DNA of 64,000 nucleotides from HGM04593 sp045644465 (GCA_045644465.1 JAZRGV010000023.1:1-64000), one strand, 5' to 3'; shown: positions 27,025 through 37,204, counted from the first letter of the stretch. A program made the numbers and translations. Notes: generated by a model from the sequence alone, not told the origin.

Positions 27025-29226
27025 TTATTTCAAATTCTCCTTGAAGAACTCTGCTATGCGCTCAAACAGGTGGTAGCGTGTGTTTGTACCATAGTAGATG
27101 CTATGGTTGCTATCAGGGTAGAGTGCTGTTTCGAACTTCTTGTTTGCCTGTGTCAATGCGTGGATGTAGCGTATCATGTTGCGCAGGTGAACATTGTCGT
27201 CGGCTGTGCCGTGAACGAGCAACAGCTTGCCGTTGAGCTTGTTTGCATTGACAATAGCTGAGCCTTCGTCGTATCCCTCTTTGTTCTCTTTTGGTGTACG
27301 CATATAACGCTCTGTGTATATGGTGTCGTAGAAACGCCAATCGGTAGGTGCTGCAACGGCAACACCTGCCTTGAACACGGCGTCGTCCTGGCTCATAGAC
27401 ATAATGGTGTTGTAACCACCAAAGCTCCAGCCCCATATACCAATGTTGTTCTTGTCAACGTAAGGCAGTGTGCCTAGATATTTCGCAGCCTCAACCTGGT
27501 CGCCCGGTTCGTACTGTCCTATCTTTAAATATGTACATTTACCAAACTCTGTACCGCGTCCACCTGTACCACGTCCATCAACGCATACCATGATGAATCC
27601 TTCGCATGCCATGTAACTCTCGAACATAGCATTGCCGTAGTTACCGGTGTACCAGCTGTCGTTAACTTGCTGTGAATATGGTCCACTGTATTGGAACATT
27701 ACCACAGGGTATTGCTTTGAAGCATCGAAATCGTGTGGCTTAATCATCCATCCGTTAAGTTCCACACCGTCGCTTGTTGTAAACGTGAAGAACTCTTTTG
27801 CAGGCATATCAAACTCAGCTAGACGCTGCTTTAGGTTGGCATTGTCGATGAGTGTCTTTATTCTCTTGCCGCTATTGTTGTTTGTAGTAACGATGTGTGG
27901 GGTGTTTATGCTTGAATGAGTGTTGATGAAGTACTTCATGCCGGCACTGAATACAGCTTTGTTTGTTCCGTCGTTGCTTGTCAACTTAGTCTTTTTGCCT
28001 TTTGCTGTAACTTTGTATATATGCTCTCGCAATGGGCTACCTTCGTTGCTTGAATAGTAAAATTCGTTTTTCTTGCTGTCCCAGCCGTAGAAACTCTTTA
28101 CCTCATATTCGCCTTGTGTGATGGGGCGCACAAGTTCGCCGTTGAGATTGTATAGGTATAGGTGATTATATCCGCTACACTCGCTATGGAATACGAAATG
28201 ATTATCAAGGAACTCAAGACTTGCGTATGTGTGTTCATTCAAGTATGTATCGCTCTCCTCGCGCATGATTGTTCTGCTCACGCCCGAGAGTGGGTTTACT
28301 GCTTGTATCTCAAGTACACTCTGGTGACGATTGAGAGTCACAACAGCAAGCATGTCGGGTTTCTTTGTGAACTTTATGCGTGGGATGTATCCCTCTTCGG
28401 GAATATTTACGTCGAGCTTGCGTGTAACCTTGTTCTTGATGTCGAACGAGTGTACCGAAATCTTTGAGTTGTCAGCTCCTGCTACAGGGTACTTGAAACT
28501 GTATGGCTTGCAGAAGTTATCGTAGTTGACATTGTCGCTGCCTGTGGTGTACATAGGCATATCGTACATCATTACGTTGCTCTCGTCGTACTTGATATAT
28601 GCGATTACCTTGCTGTCGGCACTGAAATCGTATGAGCAGTTTGTCATGAATTCCTCTTCGTTAACCCAGTCGGGAATACCGTTGATAATCTTACCATATT
28701 CGCCGTCGGTGGTTACTTGTGACTCGGCATTGCCAAAGAGCAACTTTACAAGGTGTATGTTGTTGTTGCGTACAAATGCAATCATTGTGCCGTCGGGAGA
28801 GAACTTCGGAACTTGCTGTGCTCCGTTTTGTGACAAAGGCTCAACCTTGTTGTTCTTACGGTCGAATATGTAGTGCTCGGCAGTGTATGAATTACGATAT
28901 ATGCCAATCGTTCTTGTCTGCAACAGTATAAGTTTCTCGTTTGGCGAGAACTCATAACCATCGATACGTTTTTCGTTGAACCCGCGTGCTGTTGCTGCGT
29001 TGAAGATTGTGTCAACAATCTCTCCATTCTTGAACGAGCCTTTGAGAATCATGGTGCGATCATCGCTAATACGTGCAAAGTGTTCACCATCGGCCATTGG
29101 CTTGATAGCCGCATATGTCTGTGGCCAATAGCCACCATACATAACGTCGCGTAGTGTGACATCTCTACCAGCAAAAGCCGATGATGTAATGCACAGCGCT
29201 ACTAAAAATGAAAATAGGTTTCTCAT
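27025..29226 (-). CDS. Dipeptidyl peptidase IV, S9 family (733 aa)
   Basis: An exported serine exopeptidase removing X-Pro or X-Ala dipeptides, important for peptide use in asaccharolytic and gut Bacteroidales. Signal peptide MRNLFSFLVALCITSSAFA. About residues 30-480 form the beta-propeller (DPPIV_N), and 490-733 the alpha/beta-hydrolase with Ser601 in GWSFGGY, Asp676 in GTADDNVH and His708 in SNHSIYYG. The propeller contains WVNEEEF, whose glutamates bind the substrate amino terminus in DPP-IV. It is 54 bp downstream of the carbonic anhydrase gene on the same strand. Confidence 0.95.
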   Translation of the reverse strand: MRNLFSFLVALCITSSAFAGRDVTLRDVMYGGYWPQTYAAIKPMADGEHFARISDDRTMILKGSFKNGEIVDTIFNAATARGFNEKRIDGYEFSPNEKLILLQTRTIGIYRNSYTAEHYIFDRKNNKVEPLSQNGAQQVPKFSPDGTMIAFVRNNNIHLVKLLFGNAESQVTTDGEYGKIINGIPDWVNEEEFMTNCSYDFSADSKVIAYIKYDESNVMMYDMPMYTTGSDNVNYDNFCKPYSFKYPVAGADNSKISVHSFDIKNKVTRKLDVNIPEEGYIPRIKFTKKPDMLAVVTLNRHQSVLEIQAVNPLSGVSRTIMREESDTYLNEHTYASLEFLDNHFVFHSECSGYNHLYLYNLNGELVRPITQGEYEVKSFYGWDSKKNEFYYSSNEGSPLREHIYKVTAKGKKTKLTSNDGTNKAVFSAGMKYFINTHSSINTPHIVTTNNNSGKRIKTLIDNANLKQRLAEFDMPAKEFFTFTTSDGVELNGWMIKPHDFDASKQYPVVMFQYSGPYSQQVNDSWYTGNYGNAMFESYMACEGFIMVCVDGRGTGGRGTEFGKCTYLKIGQYEPGDQVEAAKYLGTLPYVDKNNIGIWGWSFGGYNTIMSMSQDDAVFKAGVAVAAPTDWRFYDTIYTERYMRTPKENKEGYDEGSAIVNANKLNGKLLLVHGTADDNVHLRNMIRYIHALTQANKKFETALYPDSNHSIYYGTNTRYHLFERIAEFFKENLK

Positions 29227-29280
29227 GGTTGTTTATTTTAATTGTTTGTTCTTTGTTTTTTATCTTCGCTAAAATGTCGT

Positions 29281-29802
29281 TTACTCATCTTTTTTATACC
29301 ATCCGGCATACATTATATAGTCGTTTGCAATGCGCTCAACAATATCTTTCTGCTGTTCTTTGCTAACCTCTTTGATTTTCTTTGCCGGTACGCCTGCGTA
29401 TATGAATCCACCCTCCACGCGCATACCAGATGTTACAAGTGCGTTGGCTGCCACTATGGCTCCGCTCTCAACAACGGCATTGTCGAGTACCGTAGCTCCC
29501 ATACCTATCAGGCAGTTATCTTCAATGGTTGCACCATGTATTGTTGCATTATGTCCAATGGATACATTATTGCCGATAGTTGTTTTGGAGCGTTGGTATA
29601 GTGTGTGTACTACAGCACCATCCTGTATGTTTACATTATTGCCAATGACAATGCTGTTTACATCGCCACGAAGCACTGTTCCATACCATATTGAACAATT
29701 ATCGCCCATGATGACATCACCAATTATGGCGGCTGTCTCGGCAAGGAAACAGTTGCTACCTATTGCGGGAGTGTATCCGCGTACTTCTTTTATTATAGCC
29801 AT
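29281..29802 (-). CDS. Gamma-class carbonic anhydrase family protein (173 aa)
   Basis: A left-handed beta-helix trimer with hexapeptide repeats (for example IVIGNNVNIQDGAVV). Likely metal ligands are the histidine in VVHTLYQ and the two in GHNATIHG, the spacing seen in gamma carbonic anhydrases. Many members of this family (YrdA/PaaY type) have weak or no anhydrase activity, so the reaction is not certain. No signal peptide: cytoplasmic. It follows the helicase gene by 8 bp. Confidence 0.9.
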   Translation of the reverse strand: MAIIKEVRGYTPAIGSNCFLAETAAIIGDVIMGDNCSIWYGTVLRGDVNSIVIGNNVNIQDGAVVHTLYQRSKTTIGNNVSIGHNATIHGATIEDNCLIGMGATVLDNAVVESGAIVAANALVTSGMRVEGGFIYAGVPAKKIKEVSKEQQKDIVERIANDYIMYAGWYKKDE

Positions 29803-29810
29803 ATTACTTC

Positions 29811-31193
29811 TTATTCAGCTTTTTTATCTCCATTCTGCTTTCTGGGGCGGTGGTAGCGACGGTGATGGTTGTTTTGCTTGGGCTTGTCACCGTTGTTTTC
29901 TTTTCTTTCTACAGAAGGGGTAGAACTCTTCTTATTCCCACTCTGTGGTTTGCTGTTACTTCTCTTGTGCTTTGGCTTGCCGTTGTGGTTTTTCCTTCCT
30001 CTGTTTTTATTGTCGCCTTTATTTTTTTCGGCTTTCTTCTTTGGTTCATATGCCGGAGCCTCTCCCAACTCTTCGGGGACAGCTATCTTGGGAACATCTT
30101 GCTCAATGAAATCTTCTATCTGTTTAAAGAATGCCTGGTCCTCTTCCGAAACGAATGTTATGGCTCGGCCTGTTGTTCCGGCACGTGCAGTGCGACCAAT
30201 GCGGTGTATGTAATCGTCGCAGTCGCGTGGCACATCGTAGTTGATGACTATTCGTATGTCATCGATGTCTATTCCGCGTGCAAGAATATCGGTTGCAACA
30301 ATTATATCTATTTTGTGGCTTTTATATTGGTACATTATCTCGTCGCGTTCGCTTTGGCTTAGGTCGCTGTGCATCTCACCAACATTGAAACCCTGTTTCT
30401 TGAGCATAAGAGATATCTCCTTAACCTTTGTCTTGCGCGAGGCAAACAGTATAACTCTTTCGCTGCTTTCGTTCTTGAATATGCTCTTTATTATTCCAGG
30501 TTTTTGTCCTTCGTGGCATATATATGCCTGCTGTGTAATGCCGTCGGCAGGCTTGGCCAGTGCGAGTGTTATCTGTAACGGATTGGTGAGGATGTTCGCT
30601 GCAAGACGGCGTATCTCCTCGGGCATTGTTGCCGAGAATAGCATCGTCTGTCTCTTCTTTGGAAGTTGCTTGGCAATGGTCATGATGTCGTTGTAGAAAC
30701 CCATGTCGAGCATGCGGTCGGCTTCGTCAAGTATGAAGAACGACACTTTTGAGAGGTCTATGTTACCAAGATTGATATGGCTTATCAGTCGGCCCGGTGT
30801 TGCTACAATGATGTCTGCGCCTTTTGCCATACCACGCAGTTCCTGCTCGTATCGCTGTCCGTCGTTTCCTCCATATACGGCAACACCGGAAACAGGCATA
30901 AAGTAAGTGAAACCCTCGAGCTGACGGTCGATTTGCTGAGCAAGTTCTCGTGTAGGTGCCATTATTACGCAGTTGATGGCATCTTCGGGGTAACCGCCTT
31001 GGCATAGCTTGTTGAGAACTGGTAACAGATATGCCGCTGTCTTGCCGGTACCTGTTTGTGCAACGCCAATAAGGTCGCGTCCGTCGAGCAAAGGCTGTAT
31101 AGTCTGCTCCTGTATGGGAGTACATTCTTCGAAGCGCATAGCATCGAGCGCATCGAGAATCTCGTCTTCTAAATCAAAATCGGTAAAATACAT
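29811..31193 (-). CDS. DEAD-box RNA helicase, RhlE-like (460 aa)
   Basis: ATP-dependent remodelling of RNA in ribosome assembly or mRNA turnover. Motifs in order: Q-motif TPIQEQTIQPLL, AQTGTGKT (Walker A), PTRELAQQI, TPGRL, DEADRMLDMGF, SAT, and HRIGRTARAG. The last 75 residues are a Lys/Asn/His-rich basic tail with no fold, as in RNA-anchoring tails of RhlE-type helicases. The gene is 5 bp from the permease gene upstream and 8 bp from the carbonic anhydrase gene downstream, within the lon-tgt run. Confidence 0.95.
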   Translation of the reverse strand: MYFTDFDLEDEILDALDAMRFEECTPIQEQTIQPLLDGRDLIGVAQTGTGKTAAYLLPVLNKLCQGGYPEDAINCVIMAPTRELAQQIDRQLEGFTYFMPVSGVAVYGGNDGQRYEQELRGMAKGADIIVATPGRLISHINLGNIDLSKVSFFILDEADRMLDMGFYNDIMTIAKQLPKKRQTMLFSATMPEEIRRLAANILTNPLQITLALAKPADGITQQAYICHEGQKPGIIKSIFKNESSERVILFASRKTKVKEISLMLKKQGFNVGEMHSDLSQSERDEIMYQYKSHKIDIIVATDILARGIDIDDIRIVINYDVPRDCDDYIHRIGRTARAGTTGRAITFVSEEDQAFFKQIEDFIEQDVPKIAVPEELGEAPAYEPKKKAEKNKGDNKNRGRKNHNGKPKHKRSNSKPQSGNKKSSTPSVERKENNGDKPKQNNHHRRYHRPRKQNGDKKAE

Positions 31194-31198
31194 TTTTT

Positions 31199-32302
31199 CT
31201 ATCTTGGTGCTTTTCGATATAGGGCAATTGCCAATATTGTATATAGTATGTTAGGTAGCCAGACGGCCAATGCCACCGGCATATGTTCGGCAAAAGCCGA
31301 CGATATAGTCTGGAATAGTATGTATGAGAAACTCAAAGCCAAACCTATACCTAAAGAGAGTCCCATGCCACCTTTGCGCTTTCGTGATGACAATGAAACA
31401 CCTATTACTGTCATTATGAATGCTGCAAACGACATTGCTATGCGTTTATGGTATTCTATCTCAAAACGTCGTATGTTGGCTATACCTCTCGCTTGCTGTT
31501 TATCTATATATACGCTTAGTTCGGGGCTTGTCATAGTCTCTTCTTCTCCTTCCGATATAAGGAAATCGGCCGGCTCAAAAGGCAGGATTGTGTCGAGTGG
31601 TTCCTTACGACTTTCCCTTATCTCCTCCTTGTCATCTTTCAGTTCACGTATGAGCCAGCGTCGTGCAGTCCATGTGTGTGGCTTGTCGGGGTTGTATGTT
31701 ATTGTTGCAGCCTCCATATGTGAAACAAGTTTCTTTTCTTCGAACCTGTCGAGCATAAATCGCCACCCCATGTTGTTTCGGTTCTCGTATCTCTCAATGA
31801 AAACAATAGTGTTATCGTCTATCTTTAGCTGCACATTGCTTCCCGATTCCACCTTTTTTGCGTTGTTGTGCTTCTGTTCAAAATCAAGCCTTGTCGCGTT
31901 GCCGTTGGGAATGATATATGCACTGAGCATATAGGTCATTATGGCAATAACTCCTGCCGATATCATATATGGCTTGATGAGTCGTCTGAAGCTTACTCCC
32001 GAAGCCAGCATGGCGATTACTTCTGAGTTTTCGGCCAGTTTTGATGTGAAGTAAATCACCGATATGAATACGAACAATGCACTGAAAGTGTTGGCATAGT
32101 AGGGGGCAAGGTTAACATAATAGTCGAAAACGATTTCTTTTATCGTTGCATTGGAAGTTACGAACTTATCAATCTTCTCATTATAGTCGAAAACTATAAT
32201 GATGACAATGATAAGCGCAAGGGAAAAGAAATATGTTCCCAAGAACTTCTTTATTATGTACTTGTCAAGACGTTTTAATTTAAAATAGTCAAGCCACTTC
32301 AT
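31199..32302 (-). CDS. LptG/LptF-type (YjgP/YjgQ) permease (367 aa)
   Basis: An inner-membrane component of the LPS export ABC transporter that extracts lipopolysaccharide toward the periplasm. It has three hydrophobic helices in the N-terminal third (residues 18-125), a periplasmic beta-jellyroll domain (about 130-265) and three C-terminal helices, the standard layout. RLDKYIIKKFLGTYFFSLALI is the typical start region. Bacteroidota usually have two such genes; only one is here, so LptF versus LptG is not decided. 37 bp follow tgt. Confidence 0.9.
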   Translation of the reverse strand: MKWLDYFKLKRLDKYIIKKFLGTYFFSLALIIVIIIVFDYNEKIDKFVTSNATIKEIVFDYYVNLAPYYANTFSALFVFISVIYFTSKLAENSEVIAMLASGVSFRRLIKPYMISAGVIAIMTYMLSAYIIPNGNATRLDFEQKHNNAKKVESGSNVQLKIDDNTIVFIERYENRNNMGWRFMLDRFEEKKLVSHMEAATITYNPDKPHTWTARRWLIRELKDDKEEIRESRKEPLDTILPFEPADFLISEGEEETMTSPELSVYIDKQQARGIANIRRFEIEYHKRIAMSFAAFIMTVIGVSLSSRKRKGGMGLSLGIGLALSFSYILFQTISSAFAEHMPVALAVWLPNILYTILAIALYRKAPR

Positions 32303-32339
32303 TGCAACTCTTTTTCGTGTTGTTTATCGGTGCAGTGTG

Positions 32340-33470
32340 TTACAGTCTACGTGTTACTTCCTGAAGCATATTTCGCTTCCAACTAGCATAGTCGTCCATA
32401 AGTATATGCTTGCGGGCTTCCTGTGTCAGCCATACATAAAATGCAAGGTTATGTATCGATGCAATCTCAAGTGCTAATAGCTCTTGTGCCACGAACAAAT
32501 GACGCAGATACGCCTTGCTGTAAAGTGTGTCTACAAACGATGCGCCGTCTTCTTCAATAGGCGAGTAGTCGTATTTCCACTTTTCGTTGCGCATGTTCAT
32601 TATGCCGTGTTTGGTGAAGAGCATGGCATTGCGCCCGTTACGTGTTGGCATTACGCAGTCGAACATATCCACTCCACGTTCTATAGCCTCGAGAATATTG
32701 GCCGGTGTTCCCACTCCCATGAGGTAACGAGGTTTGTCGGTTGGTAGAATTTCGTTTACAACCTCAATCATCTCGTACATCTTTTCGGCGGGCTCTCCAA
32801 CAGCAAGACCACCAATTGCGTTACCAGCAGCACCTTTTGATGCAATGTATTCGGCCGAGCGACGACGCAGGTCGGGATATACGCAGCCCTGTACAATGGG
32901 GAATAGCTGTTGCTCGTATCCATATTTGGGCTCAGTCTCGGAAAGGCGGTTGATGCATCGGTCGAGCCAACGGTGTGTACGCTCCATTGATTTCTTTGCA
33001 TAGTCATAGTCTGCTGTGCCCGGAGTGCATTCGTCGAACGCCATAATTATGTCAGCACCAATGCTGCGTTCTATATCCATCACTCTTTCGGGTGAAAAGA
33101 AATGCTTTGAACCGTCGATGTGTGAACGGAACTCAACACCCTCCTCGTTCATTTTTCTTATATCCTTCAACGAGAATACCTGAAAACCTCCGCTGTCGGT
33201 GAGTATTGGCCTGTCCCACATGTTGAACTTGTGTAATCCGCCGGCACCCTCCAGTACGTCGAGTCCGGGGCGCAGATAGAGATGATATGTGTTACCAAGA
33301 ATTATCTGTGCCTTTATATCTTCTTTGAGATGAGGTATTTGCACGCCTTTAACAGAACCCACTGTGCCTACAGGCATAAATATCGGAGTCTGTATCTCGC
33401 CATGGTCGGTGGTGAGCACGCCTGCACGTGCCTTACTGCCGCTGTCGGTATGTAATAACTTGAATTCCAC
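32340..33470 (-). CDS. tgt: tRNA-guanine (queuine) transglycosylase, zinc cysteines missing
   Basis: Exchanges guanine-34 for a queuosine precursor in tRNAs with GUN anticodons. It is 376 residues. Active-site segments are intact: GNTYHLYLRPG, LTDSGGFQVFSL with the general Asp, VQGCVYPDLR, and the nucleophile region FDCVMPTRNGRNA. Normally a CxCxxC...H zinc site lies before YLRHL; here that stretch reads EEDGASFVDTLYSKAYLRHL and contains no cysteine, although the histidine region SIHNLAF remains. Fold and catalysis might persist without zinc; related Bacteroidales enzymes may share this, which I cannot check. The gene follows lon by 3 bp. Confidence 0.95.
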   Translation of the reverse strand: MEFKLLHTDSGSKARAGVLTTDHGEIQTPIFMPVGTVGSVKGVQIPHLKEDIKAQIILGNTYHLYLRPGLDVLEGAGGLHKFNMWDRPILTDSGGFQVFSLKDIRKMNEEGVEFRSHIDGSKHFFSPERVMDIERSIGADIIMAFDECTPGTADYDYAKKSMERTHRWLDRCINRLSETEPKYGYEQQLFPIVQGCVYPDLRRRSAEYIASKGAAGNAIGGLAVGEPAEKMYEMIEVVNEILPTDKPRYLMGVGTPANILEAIERGVDMFDCVMPTRNGRNAMLFTKHGIMNMRNEKWKYDYSPIEEDGASFVDTLYSKAYLRHLFVAQELLALEIASIHNLAFYVWLTQEARKHILMDDYASWKRNMLQEVTRRL

Positions 33471-33473
33471 GGT

Positions 33474-35936
33474 TTATGATATTAGGTTTATTGGGTTCTT
33501 TACTTTCTCTTTCAGCAATGCTATGTCTATAACCTCCTTTATGTCCTTTACATAGTGAAAGGTAAGTCCCTTAATATACATCTCGGGTATAGCTTCAATG
33601 TTGCGTCTATTCTCGTGGCATATGATAATCTCGTTTATGCCGGCGCGTTTTGCTGCAAGAATCTTCTCTTTGATGCCACCAACGGGAAGCACTTTGCCGC
33701 GAAGTGTAATCTCGCCTGTCATAGCGATATTCTCTTTCACCTTACGCTGTGTCAGTGCCGAAGCAAGGGCTGTAGCCATAGTTATACCAGCCGATGGGCC
33801 ATCCTTGGGTATTGCTCCCTCGGGAACGTGCAAGTGTATGTTCCACTTGTCGAAAATCTCGTATGGAATGTTCAACTCCGAAGCGTGTGACTTTATATAT
33901 TCGAGTGCCAGAATTGCCGATTCCTTCATTACGTCGCCAAGGTTTCCTGTAAGAGTGAGTTTCTCGCCTTTACCTCGGCTGAGGCTTGTCTCGATGAAGA
34001 GTATCTCTCCGCCTACGGCTGTCCATGCAAGACCTGTTACAACACCTGCATAATCGTTGCCTTGATATTTGTCGCGTGAGAACTCTTTTACACCTAACAG
34101 TTCTGTGAGGTCTGTAGGTTTTACTGTTGTTATATTCAGCTTGCCGTCGGTGGCTATTCTACAAGCAAGGCGACGGAATATCTTGCCAATCTTCTTTTCG
34201 AGTGTTCTTACACCCGATTCGCGTGTATAGCCTTCGATGATGGCTTCTATTGCAGCTTTGTTTATTGTAACTTTTTCACCGCCAATACCGTTGGCTTTCT
34301 TTTCTTTTGGCACAAGGTGACGTTTGGCAATCTCTATTTTTTCTTCTGTCAAATATCCGCTGACTTCAATCAGTTCCATACGGTCGAGAAGCGGGGTAGG
34401 TATGTTTGCGAGATTGTTGGCTGTTGCGATGAACATTACCTTCGATAGGTCGTAGTCCACGTCAAGAAAGTTGTCGTGGAAACTATTGTTCTGTTCCGGA
34501 TCGAGCACCTCGAGTAATGCCGACGAGGGGTCGCCGTGCATTGAGCCCTGGCCAACCTTGTCTATCTCGTCGAGAATGAATACAGGATTGTCTGTTCCTG
34601 CTTTTGCAAGGTTCTTGAGTATGCGGCCGGGCATTGCGCCTATATATGTTTTGCGGTGTCCTCTGATCTCCGATTCGTCATGTATTCCACCCAATGACAT
34701 GCGCACATGTTTTCGCTTCAAAGCGTCTGCAATAGACTTACCGAGTGATGTCTTACCTACTCCCGGAGGACCATATAGGCAGATGATTGGTGATTTAAGA
34801 TCGCCACGCATCTTTATGACGGCAAGATGTTCCAGTATTCTCTCTTTTACCTTCTCAAGGCCATAATGGTCGCGGTCGAGTACCTTGCGCGCATTCTCCA
34901 TATCAAGATTGTCGCATGTATATTCTCCCCAAGGCAGGCTAACGAACATTTGCAGGTAGTTGAGCTGTACGTGATAGTCGGGTGACTGCGGGTTTATGCG
35001 GCTCAACTTTGCGAGTTCACGGTTGAAAATCTCATCGGTCTCGCGCGACCAAAGCTTGGTGTCTGCCTTGTCTCGTAGCTCCTTTGCGTCCTGGTCCTGT
35101 ACATTACCGCCAAGCTCTTCCTGTATGTTCTTTATCTGCTGCTGCAGGTAATATTCGCGCTGCTGCTGGTCGAGGTCGCGATGTGTCTTTTTTCTTATTT
35201 TCTCGTTTAGCTCTTCCAGTTGAAGCTCACGGTCAAGGATTGTCATCAGATGGAATGCTCTCTCTTTGATAGAGCTATCCTTGAGCAATGCAAGTTTTTC
35301 GTCGTGCGGAATCTTGATATTTGCACAAAGGAAGTTTACCAATGTAGCATTGTCTTCTATGTTGCTTATTGCGAATGCTGCTTCGGCCTGCGCGTCGTAA
35401 CGCTTGAACAAAGTTTTTGCTGCAACCTTACAACTGTTTATCAATCCTCTGTACTCTTCGTCCATAGGGTAGTCTATGTCGGTTGCATCTTCTACTGTAC
35501 CCACATGGTAGGGAGTCATGCGCTTAATGTCCGTCAACTTTATTCTTTGATAGCCCTGAAGTATTACAGTTGTCGATTTGTCGGGCATATCGAATACGCG
35601 TATAATCTTTGCTACGGTACCAATTTTGTGAAGTTCGTTCAAATTGGGTTTTTCAAAGCTAGGGTCTTTTTGGCAGAAAACACCCATACAGCCCTTTTTC
35701 TTTTCCATGGCCCTTATAAGTCGCAGAGAAGATTCTCTTCCCACTGAGACAGGAAGTACAGTGCCTGGGAAAAGCAACATATTGCGCAGTGGCAATATTG
35801 GCAATTCCTCTTCGATGGCTATGTGACGTAAATTTTGCTCACTGTTCTCCTGGAAATCGGCAATCAGTGAAAAACCGTTTTCGTTGAAATTATCGTCATC
35901 CATAAATATTTCGTTCTCGTTGTTATTGTTGTCCAT
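33474..35936 (-). CDS. lon: ATP-dependent Lon protease (820 aa)
   Basis: Degrades misfolded and regulatory proteins. The N-terminal LON substrate domain (from about residue 44, LPILPLRNMLLFPGTVLPVSV is its start region) is followed by the AAA+ module with GPPGVGKTSLGKS and FILDEIDKV, and a C-terminal protease domain with catalytic Ser715 in PKDGPSAG and the lysine in GKVLPVGGIKEK. The first 40 residues are acidic and Asn-rich, a common Bacteroidales extension. It heads the run lon-tgt-permease-helicase-carbonic anhydrase and has a good promoter 39 bp upstream. Confidence 0.97.
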   Translation of the reverse strand: MDNNNNENEIFMDDDNFNENGFSLIADFQENSEQNLRHIAIEEELPILPLRNMLLFPGTVLPVSVGRESSLRLIRAMEKKKGCMGVFCQKDPSFEKPNLNELHKIGTVAKIIRVFDMPDKSTTVILQGYQRIKLTDIKRMTPYHVGTVEDATDIDYPMDEEYRGLINSCKVAAKTLFKRYDAQAEAAFAISNIEDNATLVNFLCANIKIPHDEKLALLKDSSIKERAFHLMTILDRELQLEELNEKIRKKTHRDLDQQQREYYLQQQIKNIQEELGGNVQDQDAKELRDKADTKLWSRETDEIFNRELAKLSRINPQSPDYHVQLNYLQMFVSLPWGEYTCDNLDMENARKVLDRDHYGLEKVKERILEHLAVIKMRGDLKSPIICLYGPPGVGKTSLGKSIADALKRKHVRMSLGGIHDESEIRGHRKTYIGAMPGRILKNLAKAGTDNPVFILDEIDKVGQGSMHGDPSSALLEVLDPEQNNSFHDNFLDVDYDLSKVMFIATANNLANIPTPLLDRMELIEVSGYLTEEKIEIAKRHLVPKEKKANGIGGEKVTINKAAIEAIIEGYTRESGVRTLEKKIGKIFRRLACRIATDGKLNITTVKPTDLTELLGVKEFSRDKYQGNDYAGVVTGLAWTAVGGEILFIETSLSRGKGEKLTLTGNLGDVMKESAILALEYIKSHASELNIPYEIFDKWNIHLHVPEGAIPKDGPSAGITMATALASALTQRKVKENIAMTGEITLRGKVLPVGGIKEKILAAKRAGINEIIICHENRRNIEAIPEMYIKGLTFHYVKDIKEVIDIALLKEKVKNPINLIS

Positions 35937-35974
35937 TTATAATTTATGATTTCATTTTTTTTGTTGCAAAAATG

Positions 35975-36005
35975 CAAAGATACTTATTTTGCCGATTTGC
36001 TGAAA
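35975..36005 (-). promoter_or_regulatory. Putative promoter of lon
   Basis: On the minus strand TTTC (36005-36002), a 19-bp spacer and TATCTTTG (35982-35975) match the Bacteroidota promoter with one difference in -33. Transcription would start near 35968 and give a leader of about 30 nt. The remaining gap to the divergent kinase gene (36006-36124) is AT-rich with no other clear signal. Confidence 0.65.
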
Positions 36006-36124
36006 CATTTCTAACTATAAATATATTTATTATTTAAATAATTATGTTTTTTTAAGTTTAATTCTCTATAGACCTATGTCGTTAAGTTTTTTTAGATTGG
36101 TTTGATTTTTTGATTTCATCAAAT

Positions 36125-37150
36125 ATGGCTAATTTTGCAAATGATTTTCAAAATCAGGAATTAGTGGCTGACAAAGAGAAAATATTGTTCGTAATAAATC
36201 CGAAGTCGGGTATTCAAAGCAAAAGAAATGTTTCGTCGGTGGTTGAAAAATATATCGACCACAATAGGTATGAGTTGTTTTTTGAATACACATCCTATGC
36301 AGGACATGCTACCGAAATAGCGACATCTGCTGTAAATAAAGGTTTTGATGTTGTTGTGGCGGTTGGCGGTGACGGAACGGTAAATGAGGTTGCTCGCGCT
36401 CTTGTTCATACAACTACAGCTCTTGGTGTTATTCCTTGTGGGTCGGGTAACGGCTTTGCAAGACACATAGGCATTCCTGTTGATGTTGTCAAGGCTATAG
36501 AATTTATCAATAAGGCTGGCTATGTAACTGTTGATTATGGAAAACTGAATGAGAACCCGTTTTTCTGTGCTTGTGGAGTAGGCTTTGATGCTCTTGTAAG
36601 CGCCGACTTTGCGAATAGTACGTACCGTGGCATGGTAAGTTATGTGCAGAAGACTCTTGCCGATTGGGTTGACTATGAGCCTGAAGTTTACGAGGTGATT
36701 GCCGACTCGGTAAAAAAAAGATACAAGGCTTTCCTTATTGCCTGTGGCAATGCGTCACAGTATGGTAACAATGCTTTTATAACGCCTTTTGCATCTATGC
36801 GCGACGGTTTGCTGAGTGTTTCTATCCTTGAGCCTTTTACACCGGTTGAGGTGCCGCTGATAGTGGGGCAACTATTTTCAAATCAGCTCGACAAAAATAG
36901 TCACATGACAACATTGGCGGCGCGTAAAATCACTATTATGCGAAAGAGCGCCGGGCCGGTACATTATGATGGTGAACCGGCAATAATGGATGCTGTGCTT
37001 AAAATAGAGGTTGTTCCCGATGGTTTGAAAGTGCTTGCCGCTCCAGGTTGGGATGGTACATGCGACCCATTGCCGTTTTATAAGCAATTTCTCGATGCTG
37101 TAACAGGAGCATTGCCTGTGTCGCCGTTACAGTTGCCGAAGTTTAAATAA
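36125..37150 (+). CDS. Diacylglycerol kinase family lipid kinase (341 aa)
   Basis: Phosphorylates a lipid such as diacylglycerol. The likely start is ATG 36125; the TTG at 36110 would add five residues. The DAGK catalytic domain starts at LFVINPKSG (about residue 27) and has the nucleotide-binding GGDGTVNEVA and CGSGNGFARH. The C-terminal half has the beta-sandwich ending with VHYDGEP, also typical. No membrane span; these enzymes work at the inner face of the membrane. A VanZ gene follows after 54 bp. Confidence 0.92.
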   Translation: MANFANDFQNQELVADKEKILFVINPKSGIQSKRNVSSVVEKYIDHNRYELFFEYTSYAGHATEIATSAVNKGFDVVVAVGGDGTVNEVARALVHTTTALGVIPCGSGNGFARHIGIPVDVVKAIEFINKAGYVTVDYGKLNENPFFCACGVGFDALVSADFANSTYRGMVSYVQKTLADWVDYEPEVYEVIADSVKKRYKAFLIACGNASQYGNNAFITPFASMRDGLLSVSILEPFTPVEVPLIVGQLFSNQLDKNSHMTTLAARKITIMRKSAGPVHYDGEPAIMDAVLKIEVVPDGLKVLAAPGWDGTCDPLPFYKQFLDAVTGALPVSPLQLPKFK

Positions 37151-37204
37151 AAAACTGCTTGAACCTTTTTGGATAAGAAGGGTTTTATAAATGAAAATTC
37201 TGTT

